In this document: piece after piece, positions 1 to 9,331 of the stretch
Layout: each line of letters begins with the position of its first letter
How positions within the stretch are numbered: the first letter of the stretch is position 1
DNA from: Vibrio palustris
GTDB taxonomy: Bacteria; Pseudomonadota; Gammaproteobacteria; Enterobacterales; Vibrionaceae
Length of the DNA: 64,000 nt
Direction: 5' to 3'
Assembly: GCF_024346995.1 (NCBI RefSeq)
Contig: NZ_AP024887.1
Coordinates: 2,294,001-2,358,000, forward strand
Notes under the pieces: generated by a model
Databases searched by the model: none
The model's input: the letters and a program-made list of their open reading frames with translations, nothing else
What the model was told of the DNA's origin: nothing
Program-made: the position numbers and the translations under genes

Positions 1-24
1 CTTTATCGCTTAGCCATAGCAAAC

Positions 25-56
25 AAAAATCCGCTCCCTTGGGAGCGGATTTTTTT
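25..56. terminator. Bidirectional intrinsic terminator after pmbA
   Basis: GC-rich hairpin (arms at about 31-37 and 42-48, tiny loop), flanked by A-run and T-run so that a U-tract forms on both strands. It ends pmbA on the minus strand and probably a plus-strand gene lying left of the window. Confidence 0.85.
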
Positions 57-84
57 CATTGAGTTTGCACATCAGATAACCAGG

Positions 85-1428
85 TTATTCACCTGCCACT
101 TTCATGTTCTCAACCAATAATGACCCCATTTGGATCTGCGAGCGCGTCTCAATATCCGCCCCTACTGCGACGGTCTTTTGGAAAATTTCTTGCAGATTAC
201 CAGCAATGGTAAACCCTGATACAGGATATTGAATAATCCCATTTTCAACCCAAAAACCAGCAGCGCCACGTGAATAGTCACCCGTGACAATATTCACACC
301 TTGACCCATAACTTCGGTCACTAGTATGCCAGTCCCCAGAGTTTGAAGCATTTGCTGAAAGTCTTGTCCTGTTGATTTGACAAACCAGTTATGGATTCCA
401 CCCGCATGTCCAGTTGGCGTCATATTCATCTTACGAGCCGCATAGCTAGTTAATAAATACGTCGCAAGCTTACCATCGGTAATAATCTCTGTATCTTGCG
501 TTGCCACGCCTTCACTATCAAACGGACTTGACGCTAAACCACGCTGAATATGTGGACGCTCAGAAATATTAAACCACTCAGGTAAAATTTGTTCGCCGAG
601 TTTATCGACTAAAAAAGATGACTTACGATAAAGATTACCACCGCTTATCGCCATGACTAAGTGCCCCATCAAGCCTGTCGCGACATCGCGCTCAAACAAA
701 ATAGGGTAAGTTCCTGTTTTCAATGCGCGAGCATCGAGGCGGCGAACCGTTTTTTCAGCGGCTTGTAAACCAATTTTTTCAGGCTCCCACAAATCATCCT
801 TATGGCGAGCGAGTGTATAGCTATAATCTCGCTCCATTTCACCATTTTCACCCAAACCAATCACGCTACAACTCGTGCTATGACGGCTTGACGCATAACT
901 GGCGAGTAAACCATGACTATTACCATAAACGCGCACACCGTAGTGGCTATCGTAGCTTGCGCCATCGCTTTGCTTAATTTTATCGCTATATTCAAGCGCC
1001 GCGCGCTCAGCACGAATCGCAATCTCAGCCGCTTTGTCTGGATCCGGTTCATCAGGGTGAAATAAATCTAAGTCAGGAATATTTTTTACCATAAGCTCAG
1101 CGGGAGCTGGGCCTGAATATGGGTCTTCTGATGTATAGCGAGCGATATCTAAGGCGGCTTTTACTGTCTCATGAATAGCTTTTTCACTTAAATCAGACGT
1201 CGAAGCACTGCCTTTTTTATTTTTACTATATACGGTGATGCCCAACGCACCATCGCTATTAAACTCAACGTTCTCTACTTCACACATACGAGTCGAGACA
1301 CTAAGGCCTGTGCTTTTGTTAATGGCGACTTCTGCGGCGTCAGCGCCGTGCGCAGCCATCTCCAGCGCTTTGGCAACGGCGGCTTCTAAATCGGCTCTTT
1401 GTTGAGCGACTTGCTGTTTCACATCCAT
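85..1428 (-). CDS. pmbA: Metalloprotease subunit TldE/PmbA
   Basis: This is the TldE (PmbA) half of the cytosolic TldD-TldE protease, which in E. coli cleaves unfolded peptides, matures microcin B17 and helps degrade the CcdA antitoxin. The 447 residues match the usual length. A helical N-terminus (about residues 1-30) leads into the family core, and the Gly-rich stretch [15 protein letters not shown] near residue 385 is typical of the C-terminal domain. I see no HExxxH zinc motif, as expected, because the metal site sits in TldD, which is not in this window. The gene diverges from darP across about 100 bases and is closed by the terminator at 25-56. Confidence 0.95.
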   Translation of the reverse strand: MDVKQQVAQQRADLEAAVAKALEMAAHGADAAEVAINKSTGLSVSTRMCEVENVEFNSDGALGITVYSKNKKGSASTSDLSEKAIHETVKAALDIARYTSEDPYSGPAPAELMVKNIPDLDLFHPDEPDPDKAAEIAIRAERAALEYSDKIKQSDGASYDSHYGVRVYGNSHGLLASYASSRHSTSCSVIGLGENGEMERDYSYTLARHKDDLWEPEKIGLQAAEKTVRRLDARALKTGTYPILFERDVATGLMGHLVMAISGGNLYRKSSFLVDKLGEQILPEWFNISERPHIQRGLASSPFDSEGVATQDTEIITDGKLATYLLTSYAARKMNMTPTGHAGGIHNWFVKSTGQDFQQMLQTLGTGILVTEVMGQGVNIVTGDYSRGAAGFWVENGIIQYPVSGFTIAGNLQEIFQKTVAVGADIETRSQIQMGSLLVENMKVAGE

Positions 1429-1537
1429 ACTTTATCCATCTTCTTCGGCATTTGTTTCAATAGGATAACAAGAATTTCGCTTTCTCCCCACGATTCTTGC
1501 TAAAATAGCAGATATAAATAACTTATTAGTGATGAAA

Positions 1538-2065
1538 ATGGCTCGTAAAAATCAAAAAGCTCCTTGGGAAGAAGAAGAAGAAATCATTTGGGTGAGTAAA
1601 ACTGAACTCAAAAACGATATGACAGAACTGCAAAAACTGGGAGAAGATCTCGTTAATTTAAAACCTGCAGTGTTAGCCAAGTTTCCACTACCGGAAGACT
1701 TAGCCGAAGCCATTGCCGACGCTCAGCGCTTTAAAACAGAAGCTCGCCGTCGCCAGTTACAATATATTGGTAAGCTCATGCGTCAAATTGATCATGAACC
1801 AATCCAAGCCGCCTTGGATAAGTTTAATAACAAGCACTCGCAGTCAACAGCTGCTCTGCATAAGTTAGAAGACTTACGCGATCGCATTATTACTGATGGT
1901 GATAAAGCCATTGATGAAGCCATGGCACAATATCCAGACCTTGACCGTCAGCGTCTACGCCATCTTTCTCGTCAAGCACGTAAAGAGAAAGCAGCGCAGA
2001 AAAGTCCGAAAGCATCTCGTGAAATCTTTCAGATGCTAAAAGCGCTGAGCGATGAAGAGTTTTAA
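1538..2065 (+). CDS. darP: Ribosome-associated protein YjgA (DarP)
   Basis: DUF615 family protein that associates with late 50S ribosomal precursors and aids large-subunit assembly. About 175 residues, highly charged and mostly helical, with an acidic cluster followed by the conserved [10 protein letters not shown] near the N-terminus and the motif [12 protein letters not shown] near residue 70. Three in-frame starts lie together (GTG 1529, ATG 1532, ATG 1538). I chose 1538 because family members in Vibrio, as I recall them, begin MARKNQ; no strong ribosome-binding site decides it. The gene is separate from pmbA here, though the two are also neighbours in E. coli. Confidence 0.93.
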   Translation: MARKNQKAPWEEEEEIIWVSKTELKNDMTELQKLGEDLVNLKPAVLAKFPLPEDLAEAIADAQRFKTEARRRQLQYIGKLMRQIDHEPIQAALDKFNNKHSQSTAALHKLEDLRDRIITDGDKAIDEAMAQYPDLDRQRLRHLSRQARKEKAAQKSPKASREIFQMLKALSDEEF

Positions 2066-2091
2066 TGAATTATCATCATCATTCATTAGTC

Positions 2092-2120
2092 AAAGCCAGA
2101 GTCTATCTCTGGCTTTTTTA
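2092..2120 (+). terminator. Intrinsic terminator after darP
   Basis: A 10-bp perfect stem (2092-2101 with 2107-2116, loop TCTAT) is followed by a T-run. It lies between the convergent darP and thiQ genes and is stronger on the plus strand. Confidence 0.85.
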
Positions 2121-2123
2121 TCG

Positions 2124-2828
2124 CTAACTTCCCGCTCGTACAAACGCCGCCAGCTCAGGGTCAGGATGATCACTACGTAATTCACTGATTGGCGCAACCC
2201 GTTGCACCGTACCTCTCGCCATAAAAGCAAACTCTGTCGCAATGGTTCTCGCATCAGAAATATGATGTGTCACCATCAATACGCTCGCCTCTCGCTCTTG
2301 CGCTAATCGCTGCACTAACGCCAGCATATCTTCTCTTAGGACAGGATCTAGCGCCGAGAACGGTTCGTCTAATAACCAAATAGGATTAGATTGGACAAAA
2401 CAACGTGCTAACGCCACTCGTTGACGCTGTCCACCAGAAAGATGCTCTGGATAACGGTCTAACACTTCACTAAGCCCAACTTGCTTAGCCGCATCCACCA
2501 CTTTCGCTTGCTGCGCAGTGGTGAGTTTTAGTCCGGGGTGTAAACCTAAACCAATATTTTTTCTCACCGAAAGGTGGGCAAATAGGTTGTACTCTTGAAA
2601 TAACATTGAAAACGGACGCTGATAAGGTGATAAACCGATAAGGGATTGATCCTGAAAACGAATATCCCCCATGTTGGGATCAATAAAGCCCGCCACCAAG
2701 CTTAGTAGCGTTGATTTACCAGAACCACTCGGCCCCATTAAGGCTAAGATCGTGCCTTTTTTTAAAGTAACATCAAAAGCAAACCAATCGCTTTGATATT
2801 CATAGTGTACTTGGTCTACGACTAACAT
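2124..2828 (-). CDS. thiQ: Thiamine ABC transporter, ATPase ThiQ
   Basis: ATP-binding subunit of the ThiBPQ importer, which brings thiamine and its phosphates across the inner membrane. 234 residues with Walker A GPSGSGKST at 32-40, a Q-loop near residue 78, signature LSGGQ at 130-134 and Walker B ending in D154-E155. It lacks the C-terminal regulatory extension of MalK-type ATPases. Its start overlaps the end of thiP by 7 bases, which suggests translational coupling. It is the last gene of the thiB-thiP-thiQ operon governed by the TPP riboswitch at 5512-5627. Confidence 0.95.
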   Translation of the reverse strand: MLVVDQVHYEYQSDWFAFDVTLKKGTILALMGPSGSGKSTLLSLVAGFIDPNMGDIRFQDQSLIGLSPYQRPFSMLFQEYNLFAHLSVRKNIGLGLHPGLKLTTAQQAKVVDAAKQVGLSEVLDRYPEHLSGGQRQRVALARCFVQSNPIWLLDEPFSALDPVLREDMLALVQRLAQEREASVLMVTHHISDARTIATEFAFMARGTVQRVAPISELRSDHPDPELAAFVRAGS

Positions 2829-4417
2829 TTTTCACTCCGACCTGACCAGCTAAAGGCTTTTTCAACAAAATAAAACACGGCCATGCTAAACAACAGCAAA
2901 ATTAACGAAACCACAGCCGCTGCATCTGTTTGGTAAGATCCTAATAATTGATAAAGATATAACGGTAAGGTGCGAAAATCTTGGCTACCAAACAAAGCAA
3001 TTGCACTTAAATCGCCCAGCGATAATAGAAAACTTAAACTCAATGCTTGCGCTATGGGAGCTTTCAAAGCCCCAAGCTCTACCCACTTAAAACGTTGCCA
3101 ACCACGCATGCCTAAACTGGCACACAAAAACTGGTATTGCTGCTCAATGTGCAATAGTGGCTGACTCAAGGTTTTTATCACATAAGGTAATGCCATCAGG
3201 GCATTGACAAGTACCACCACCCAATAAGCATGACTAAAAACATCTACCCATTGGCGCAGCAGTAAAAATAACCCCGTACTGATCACAAGCCCCGGAGTTA
3301 CTAAGATAATCGTTCCAATCAACTCCAATCCATTGGCTTGTGTATTTCTCTCACGTAGCCGCAGGTGTCGGCTTGAGAGTAATATCGTGATACCAATCAT
3401 ACACGCGAGCACACTGGCAACCACGGCGACCCGGACAGAAGTACTCAAGGCGTGCCAAAATGCGGGATTGGTCAATACACTTAATAACGAGTGATTGAGG
3501 CCACTAATTACCACCATAACAAGCGGGGGTAAGGTGAATATCACAATAAAAGCAATCCACGTTTTATCCCATACTCGGCTGAAACGCGTATCTTGGAACC
3601 ACTGCTGAGCAGAAGTCAGTGAGCCATTCTCTATCGGGATAACCCGAGAAAAGTAATGGAGGATAAAATACAAAGAGGAACACAATAGCATCTGCCAAAT
3701 CGCTAAAAGCGCGCCCGTTTGTAGATCAAAGTCATATTTGATTGCTTGATAGATAGCGAGCTCCACTGTCGTGGATTTAGGGCCACCTCCTAACGCCATT
3801 ACCGTCGCAAAGCTGGTAAAACATAACATAAAGATCAATCCCCCAACATGAGGGATCTGCTGGCGTAACCGTGGCCATTCAACTAAACGAAACTTCTGCC
3901 ATCCGGTCATACCGAGATGAGCACAAAGCTTATGCTGATCTTCAGGGATTTCTTGCAAGGTTTGTAATAATAAACGGCTGGCGTAAGGCAAATTAAAAAA
4001 CACATGTGCTAATAAAATGCCTCCCAACCCATAAATATTAAACGGCAGGGATAACCCTACTTGCTGCAATAATGCAGCAAGCCACCCACTATGCCCATAG
4101 ATGGATAACAAACCAAAAACAGCCACTAGGACGGGCATCACTAAAGTCATGGAAAATAATTTTACCAGTAAGTGACGACCTTTAAATTGCCGGCGATGAA
4201 CTGCTCGCGCAATGGGCACTGCGCAGGCTAAACTGATCAATGTCGAGAGACTCGATTGATAGAAACTAAACCAAGTAATATGGAGATAGTAAGGATCCAG
4301 CCAAACCGTACTCAGCGCAAGCGATGATGTTTGCAACAATAGAGCACCAACGGCACAAAACACAAAGGCGATCACAAGGATCGCCATTGATAGCCCTATT
4401 TTAGGTATTTTGTTCAA
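2822..4417 (-). CDS. thiP: Thiamine ABC transporter, permease ThiP
   Basis: Inner-membrane permease of the thiamine importer. The 531 residues form two fused binding-protein-dependent permease halves (about residues 1-270 and 285-531), giving about twelve hydrophobic segments. Each half carries a cytoplasmic coupling-helix region of the EAA type, followed by a Gly-containing stretch, where it meets ThiQ. The first residues are a membrane anchor. The gap to thiB is only 9 bases. Confidence 0.94.
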   Translation of the reverse strand: MNKIPKIGLSMAILVIAFVFCAVGALLLQTSSLALSTVWLDPYYLHITWFSFYQSSLSTLISLACAVPIARAVHRRQFKGRHLLVKLFSMTLVMPVLVAVFGLLSIYGHSGWLAALLQQVGLSLPFNIYGLGGILLAHVFFNLPYASRLLLQTLQEIPEDQHKLCAHLGMTGWQKFRLVEWPRLRQQIPHVGGLIFMLCFTSFATVMALGGGPKSTTVELAIYQAIKYDFDLQTGALLAIWQMLLCSSLYFILHYFSRVIPIENGSLTSAQQWFQDTRFSRVWDKTWIAFIVIFTLPPLVMVVISGLNHSLLSVLTNPAFWHALSTSVRVAVVASVLACMIGITILLSSRHLRLRERNTQANGLELIGTIILVTPGLVISTGLFLLLRQWVDVFSHAYWVVVLVNALMALPYVIKTLSQPLLHIEQQYQFLCASLGMRGWQRFKWVELGALKAPIAQALSLSFLLSLGDLSAIALFGSQDFRTLPLYLYQLLGSYQTDAAAVVSLILLLFSMAVFYFVEKAFSWSGRSEKC

Positions 4418-4426
4418 GAGTACACC

Positions 4427-5428
4427 TTAATATGCGACCGCATGTTGCCACTCACGTATCCAAGTACGACGATGTTGTGCAACTTGCTGGGGTGGAAGCT
4501 GTAATGCATGATTAGGAACAGTTAATTGCTCGTAACCTTTTGGCATTGTTACTTTCGTCGCGGGGTACATCCAATTCGTGGTTGGTATCACCGATTGGAA
4601 TGCCGGTGTCAGCATAAATTTGAGAAATTGGTTGGCGAGCTTAGGGTGTGACGTACTTTTTACTTTAGCCGCGACTTCTACCTGTAAATAGTTACCTTCC
4701 GTAAAGTTAGCCGCCGCATACTGATGCTTATTTTCCGCGATAATGTGGTAAGCCGGGGAGCTGGTATAAGATAGCACCATATCGGCTTCCCCTTTTAAAA
4801 ACATCGAATACGCTTCAGACCATCCTTTTGTCACCGTGACGGTTTTTTTTGCCAATTGACGCCAAGCTTGGCTCGCGTTATCACCATAGACTGATTTCAT
4901 CCATAATAATAACCCTTGTCCTGGGGTCGATGTCCGTGGATCTTCATAAATAATTCGAAGATCGGGATGTTTTTCTACCAGATCTTTAAGGCTTTTCGGA
5001 GGAGTGGGCAATTTGTTTTTATTATAAACAAACGCGAAATAACCGTAGTCAAAAGGAATAAAGGTATGATCTTGCCACCCATTGGGCACATTGACCTGCG
5101 ATAACGATACTGGGCTTGGTGAAAATAGTCCTGTTTTCTTGGCTTCGACCATTAAGTTATTATCAAGCCCCAATACAACATCAGCTTTAGTATGATCACC
5201 TTCTAAACGAACGCGATTTAGAATAGAGACACCATCATCCAAAGGCACATACTGTAATGTGCAATGACATTGTGCTTCAAAGGCGGTTTTTACCTGTGGT
5301 CCTGGACCCCATTCAGACGTAAACGAATCATAGGTATAGACGGTTAACGTGGGCTTTTTCGCCCAGACAGGCGCAGAAGATAAAAGGACGACACTCGTCG
5401 CCAAAGTGGTTAATATCGGGTATTTCAA
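4427..5428 (-). CDS. thiB: Thiamine-binding periplasmic protein ThiB
   Basis: Periplasmic solute-binding protein that delivers thiamine, TMP and TPP to ThiPQ. I start it at a TTG (5426-5428), giving 333 residues: a GGAGAG ribosome-binding site sits 5-10 bases upstream and the product opens with a clean signal peptide, about 25 residues ending SAPVWA. The longer open frame to 5512 runs into the riboswitch and is not credible. The mature part contains TVYTYDSFTSEWGPGP, typical of thiamine-binding proteins. A TTG start would keep translation modest and make it sensitive to sequestration of the ribosome-binding site. Confidence 0.93.
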   Translation of the reverse strand: MKYPILTTLATSVVLLSSAPVWAKKPTLTVYTYDSFTSEWGPGPQVKTAFEAQCHCTLQYVPLDDGVSILNRVRLEGDHTKADVVLGLDNNLMVEAKKTGLFSPSPVSLSQVNVPNGWQDHTFIPFDYGYFAFVYNKNKLPTPPKSLKDLVEKHPDLRIIYEDPRTSTPGQGLLLWMKSVYGDNASQAWRQLAKKTVTVTKGWSEAYSMFLKGEADMVLSYTSSPAYHIIAENKHQYAAANFTEGNYLQVEVAAKVKSTSHPKLANQFLKFMLTPAFQSVIPTTNWMYPATKVTMPKGYEQLTVPNHALQLPPQQVAQHRRTWIREWQHAVAY

Positions 5429-5511
5429 GGCTCGCTCTCCATTGATGTAGTGAGCGGCACAGGCTTGAGGGGATGTGAGAATCACAATATCGATTTTTAC
5501 AACCGCACTCA

Positions 5512-5627
5512 ATTCCTACGCCAGCATTATCTGGTTCAGGTGTTTAATCATCCTGTGATTAACGGGTTCTGGGCTATGCCCAATCTCAGCGTCACATACA
5601 TGATGTGGTGTGCTCCCCGATGAGTAC
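5512..5627 (-). ncRNA. TPP riboswitch (THI element)
   Basis: The minus strand reads GGGGAGC, CTGAGA, then an ACCCG arm, CACCTGAACCAGATAATGCTGG and CGTAGGAA in the order of the TPP aptamer. This is the classic thi-box and it heads thiBPQ, so thiamine pyrophosphate should shut the importer down. The expression platform is about 80 bases long. In it, GAGCG (5452-5456) and CGCTC (5433-5437) can pair across the thiB ribosome-binding site, which suggests translational control; I see no terminator with a U-tract. It starts about 30 bases after the ubiX stop. Confidence 0.95.
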
Positions 5628-5657
5628 GCAAATTGTAAAGGTAAACAGAAAATTTAG

Positions 5658-6287
5658 CTACTCTGGTATTTTATTCCCATATCCCCAACGTTTAGCTAAA
5701 TGATGCTCAACCCCTAGGTGATCTAAAATACGCGCAACCATGAAATCCACTAAATCCTCTATAGATTGAGGCTGATGATAAAAACCCGGCGCGGCTGGCA
5801 TAATGGTCACGCCCATTTGCGAGAGTTTGTGCATATTTTCCAAATGAATGGTCGAAAATGGCGTCTCTCTTACCACCAGCAGCAGCTGCCCCCTTTCTTT
5901 TATAACAACATCCGCCGCACGTTCAATCAGGTTATCCGACATGCCGTAGGCAATCGAGGCAACACTACTAGCCGAGCAAGGACAGACCACCATTTGTTTT
6001 GGTGCCGCCGATCCTGATGCCACAGGCGAGAACCAATCTTCTTTACCACACACCACCAGCTGATGCGCCTCACATTGGAAATACTCAACCAATATTTTAT
6101 GAGCAGCATCTGGCCCTGCGGGTAACTTTAAACCATGTTCAGTGGCTAACACCACTCGCGCCGCGGAGGAAATGAGCAAGTACACTTGGAACTCTTGAGC
6201 TAATAAGCATTCAAGTAATTTTAATCCGTAAGGTGCACCTGATGCCCCAGTCCAAGCTAACGTTATTTTTTTTTCATACTGCATCAT
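5658..6287 (-). CDS. ubiX: Flavin prenyltransferase UbiX
   Basis: Makes prenylated FMN, the cofactor of the decarboxylase UbiD in ubiquinone synthesis. 209 residues; the Rossmann-like flavoprotein fold begins with [14 protein letters not shown] near residue 8, and the conserved [13 protein letters not shown] (about residue 102) and later Met/Pro-rich segment [11 protein letters not shown] bind the flavin and dimethylallyl phosphate. It overlaps the end of mpl by 14 bases, so the two are probably co-transcribed. UbiD is not encoded here. Confidence 0.94.
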   Translation of the reverse strand: MMQYEKKITLAWTGASGAPYGLKLLECLLAQEFQVYLLISSAARVVLATEHGLKLPAGPDAAHKILVEYFQCEAHQLVVCGKEDWFSPVASGSAAPKQMVVCPCSASSVASIAYGMSDNLIERAADVVIKERGQLLLVVRETPFSTIHLENMHKLSQMGVTIMPAAPGFYHQPQSIEDLVDFMVARILDHLGVEHHLAKRWGYGNKIPE

Positions 6288-7659
6288 GAGATGTCACCTC
6301 TATTGAGCGCTGACGTAACTCTGCCAACAGCTTGTCATGAATACCACCAAATCCGCCATTGCTCATCACTAACACTTGATCACCAGGCTGAGCGTGTTCA
6401 ACAATTGAAATCATCAGGTCATTAATATCATCAAAAGTATAAGCAGACTGATGGCAATGATCGGCAATATCTTGTACTTGCCAAGCAATGTTACTTGGCT
6501 GGAATAGAAACACTTCATCGGCTTGTGCTAATGCCGACGCGATGGCTTCCTTATGGACGCCAAGTTTCATTGTCGCAGAGCGCGGTTCTAACACGGCGAG
6601 AATACGCTGTTGCCCCACTTTATTACGCAACCCTTCAAGGGTTAATTGAATTGCTGTCGGGTGATGAGCAAAATCGTCATACACCGTGACGTTATTTTCT
6701 TCGCCTTTCCATTCTAAACGGCGTTTGGTATTAACAAATTGTGCCAGCGCTTCACAAGCCACATCAGGTGTCACTCCGACATGTCGGGCCGCACTAATCG
6801 CCATAAGACCATTTTGCATATTATGATCGCCGACCAAATCCCATGTCACTTCACCCACACATTCGCCGTCAAAGTAAACTTGAAAATGGCTAGCATCGGG
6901 TGTTTGTTTTACCGCTTGCCACTGGGCACCGGTACCAGACATTTCTTGCTCGCTCCAACAACCACGCTGTAAGACATCTTGCAACGCAAGATCATCTTGA
7001 GGAGTAAAGATACGACCATTGCCAGGCACTGTTCGCACTAAATGATGAAACTGTCGTTTAATTGCTTCAAGATCATCAAAGATATCAGCATGATCAAATT
7101 CTAAATTATTAAGGATCAGTGTTCTTGGATGGTAATGCACAAATTTAGAGCGTTTATCAAAAAAGGCGCTATCATATTCATCGGCTTCAACCACAAAAAA
7201 CATGCTGTCACCCAAGCGAGAAGAAACGCCAAAGTTACCGAGCACTCCACCAACCAGAAAGCCGGGCTGATAACCACAATAATCCAGAATCCATGTCAGC
7301 ATACTCGACGTGGTGGTTTTACCATGAGTCCCCGCAACGGCTAATACCCAGCGCTCAGACAATAAGTGATCGTGCAACCATTGCGGGCCAGAGGTATAAC
7401 GCAAATTACGATTGAGAACATACTCAACACAAGGATTCCCTCGACTTAATGCATTACCAATAATCACCAAATCGGGATGAGGCTTCAACTGCTCGGGATC
7501 AAAACCTGAAATGATCTCGATACCTTGGTCTTCTAGCATAGAACTCATGGGAGGATAAACATTGGCATCACAACCTGTTACATGATGACCTTGTTGCTTT
7601 GCTAACACGGCAAGCCCTCCCATAAAGGTACCGCAGATGCCTAGAATATGAATATGCAT
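6274..7659 (-). CDS. mpl: Murein tripeptide ligase Mpl
   Basis: UDP-N-acetylmuramate:L-alanyl-gamma-D-glutamyl-meso-diaminopimelate ligase, which re-uses the tripeptide released during peptidoglycan turnover. It is a Mur ligase of about 461 residues: N-terminal [16 protein letters not shown]-loop GTHGKTTT at 110-117, and the [15 protein letters not shown] region that holds metal ligands. I chose ATG 7659 because it begins the conserved N-terminus, with GAGG 11 bases upstream; an ATG at 7701 would add 14 residues. It diverges from fbp. Confidence 0.93.
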   Translation of the reverse strand: MHIHILGICGTFMGGLAVLAKQQGHHVTGCDANVYPPMSSMLEDQGIEIISGFDPEQLKPHPDLVIIGNALSRGNPCVEYVLNRNLRYTSGPQWLHDHLLSERWVLAVAGTHGKTTTSSMLTWILDYCGYQPGFLVGGVLGNFGVSSRLGDSMFFVVEADEYDSAFFDKRSKFVHYHPRTLILNNLEFDHADIFDDLEAIKRQFHHLVRTVPGNGRIFTPQDDLALQDVLQRGCWSEQEMSGTGAQWQAVKQTPDASHFQVYFDGECVGEVTWDLVGDHNMQNGLMAISAARHVGVTPDVACEALAQFVNTKRRLEWKGEENNVTVYDDFAHHPTAIQLTLEGLRNKVGQQRILAVLEPRSATMKLGVHKEAIASALAQADEVFLFQPSNIAWQVQDIADHCHQSAYTFDDINDLMISIVEHAQPGDQVLVMSNGGFGGIHDKLLAELRQRSIEVTSHDAV

Positions 7660-7889
7660 AATTTTTTGAGCCTCACAAGCCACTGTTACTTCTGTATTCA
7701 TTATCCTGATCCACTCGATAATTGCGAGGAAAGGTTTTTCAAGACTCTGTCATTTCATTGAAGGGAAGTCGTAAAGTGAGAGATAAATAACGCACTTTCT
7801 TCATGAACTCATGTCTAATACCCTGCATTTACTTTTATTATTAGGTGACCATCCGTCACATTTATCGACTCATCATTTAGGGATATGCC

Positions 7890-8903
7890 ATGTCAAAATT
7901 GAGAACACTAGGTGAATTTATTGTTGAAAAACAGCAGGATTTCCCTCATGCAAGTGGTGAACTCTCTTCACTACTGTCATCAATTAGTCTTGCGGCAAAA
8001 ATTGTTAACCGAGAAATTAATAAAGCCGGACTTGTCGATATTACTGGCGCAACAGGTGTTGATAATATCCAAGGAGAAGAACAGCAAAAGCTTGATGCTT
8101 ATGCCAATGAACAATTTAAGGCTGCGCTCGAGGCTCGTGATCAGGTATGTGGCGTGGGCAGTGAAGAAGAAGATGAAGCGGTAATCTTTACCCAACAATT
8201 GAATCAACATGCCAAGTATGTTGTCTTAATGGATCCGCTGGATGGCTCGAGTAATATTGACGTCAATGTCTCAGTCGGTACTATCTTCTGTATTTACGAG
8301 CGTCTTTCCCCCATTGGAACGCCACCTACTGATGCCGACTTCTTGCAACCTGGTCATCGTCAAGTTGCGGCGGGTTATGTCGTCTATGGCTCTTCCACTA
8401 TCTTAGTTTATACGACAGGTAATGGCGTCAATGGCTTTACTTACGATCCATCGATTGGCACTTTCTGTCTTTCTCATGAAAATATGACCATTCCTAAAGA
8501 TGGTAAGATTTACTCAATCAATGAAGGAAATTATATTCGTTTTCCTCAAGGCGTTAAGCAATACATTAAATACTGCCAAGAAAGTGTTCCGGCGGAACAT
8601 CGTCCTTATACATCGCGCTATATTGGCTCTCTCGCCTCAGACTTCCACCGTAATTTAATTAAAGGTGGTATTTATCTATACCCGAGTACAGAAAGCCACC
8701 CTCAGGGTAAGTTACGCTTATTATATGAATGTAACCCGATGGCCTTTATTGTCGAACAAGCGGGGGGGATTGCAACCGATGGTAATACACGAATCCTCGA
8801 CATTGTTCCCGATGAACTGCACCAGCGAGCTCCACTATTTCTGGGCTCAACCAATATGGTTAACACAGCCCATGATTTTCTAAAAGCTCATCCTGATAAG
8901 TAA
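7890..8903 (+). CDS. fbp: Fructose-1,6-bisphosphatase class 1
   Basis: Gluconeogenic enzyme that hydrolyses fructose-1,6-bisphosphate to fructose-6-phosphate. 337 residues, the standard class I length. Metal and substrate ligands are visible: acidic run SEEEDE at about 91-96, DPLDGSSN at 115-122, and the C-terminal [13 protein letters not shown]. An AGGGA-type ribosome-binding site precedes the ATG. In the leader, GTGAC (7845-7849) and GTCAC (7855-7859) form a small inverted repeat of unknown meaning. The gene is closed by the terminator at 8915-8952. Confidence 0.96.
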   Translation: MSKLRTLGEFIVEKQQDFPHASGELSSLLSSISLAAKIVNREINKAGLVDITGATGVDNIQGEEQQKLDAYANEQFKAALEARDQVCGVGSEEEDEAVIFTQQLNQHAKYVVLMDPLDGSSNIDVNVSVGTIFCIYERLSPIGTPPTDADFLQPGHRQVAAGYVVYGSSTILVYTTGNGVNGFTYDPSIGTFCLSHENMTIPKDGKIYSINEGNYIRFPQGVKQYIKYCQESVPAEHRPYTSRYIGSLASDFHRNLIKGGIYLYPSTESHPQGKLRLLYECNPMAFIVEQAGGIATDGNTRILDIVPDELHQRAPLFLGSTNMVNTAHDFLKAHPDK

Positions 8904-8914
8904 ACACATCTCAA

Positions 8915-8952
8915 AAAAGCCCCCATTATGCTAAGCACAGTGGGGGCTTTTT
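8915..8952. terminator. Terminator between convergent fbp and ytfP
   Basis: An 11-bp stem (8915-8925 with 8941-8951) with C5/G5 core; the loop contains a further TGCT-A-AGCA mini-stem. A-runs and T-runs on both sides make it usable in both directions. Confidence 0.9.
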
Positions 8953-8971
8953 ATCGACAACAGATTGAGCA

Positions 8972-9328
8972 TTAGCGTCGCTGTAACCAATCTCCAGAGG
9001 CAATTTCATGCTGAAGTGCTGCATTTTCTTGATATAAATAAATCCAAGCTATACCAAAACAGGTCTCTATTTGCTCGCGCCGGTATTCCACTGGCACATC
9101 TTCTAATATATCGAGCTGAGCTAAGGTGGCGTCCTCAATCACATAGACTTCACCAGCAATCGTATTATGGCCTTCCACTAACCCTGGATATTCACCTAAA
9201 TCATACAAGGTATATTCTGGCTTAGTATCAAAAGTACCTAAACACTGACAGTTGGCCAAATACTCATGATGAGCTTCACCACGGCGTAGCGTGCCATAGA
9301 CAAACACTAAATGCTGCTGCATGGTCAC
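8972..9328 (-). CDS. ytfP: Gamma-glutamylcyclotransferase-family protein YtfP
   Basis: Small cytosolic protein of the AIG2/GGCT-like fold, 118 residues. The family signature VFVYGTLRRGEAHHEYL is at residues 8-24, and the acidic residue in the ILEDVPVEYRRE region fits the proposed catalytic Glu. The substrate is not known for YtfP; cyclotransferase chemistry is inferred from the fold. It follows tamB by 3 bases and is the last gene of tamA-tamB-ytfP, the same order as in E. coli. Confidence 0.9.
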   Translation of the reverse strand: MTMQQHLVFVYGTLRRGEAHHEYLANCQCLGTFDTKPEYTLYDLGEYPGLVEGHNTIAGEVYVIEDATLAQLDILEDVPVEYRREQIETCFGIAWIYLYQENAALQHEIASGDWLQRR

Positions 9329-9331
9329 TCC

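Noticed and set aside
5429..5512. Longer N-terminus for ThiB from a TTG at 5512
   Set aside because: It would put coding sequence at the edge of the TPP aptamer and bury the signal peptide behind 28 residues; TTG 5428 has the ribosome-binding site.
7845..7860. CRP site ahead of fbp (GGTGA...TCACA)
   Set aside because: The half-sites are separated by 7 bases rather than 6, so it was left as a small inverted repeat only.
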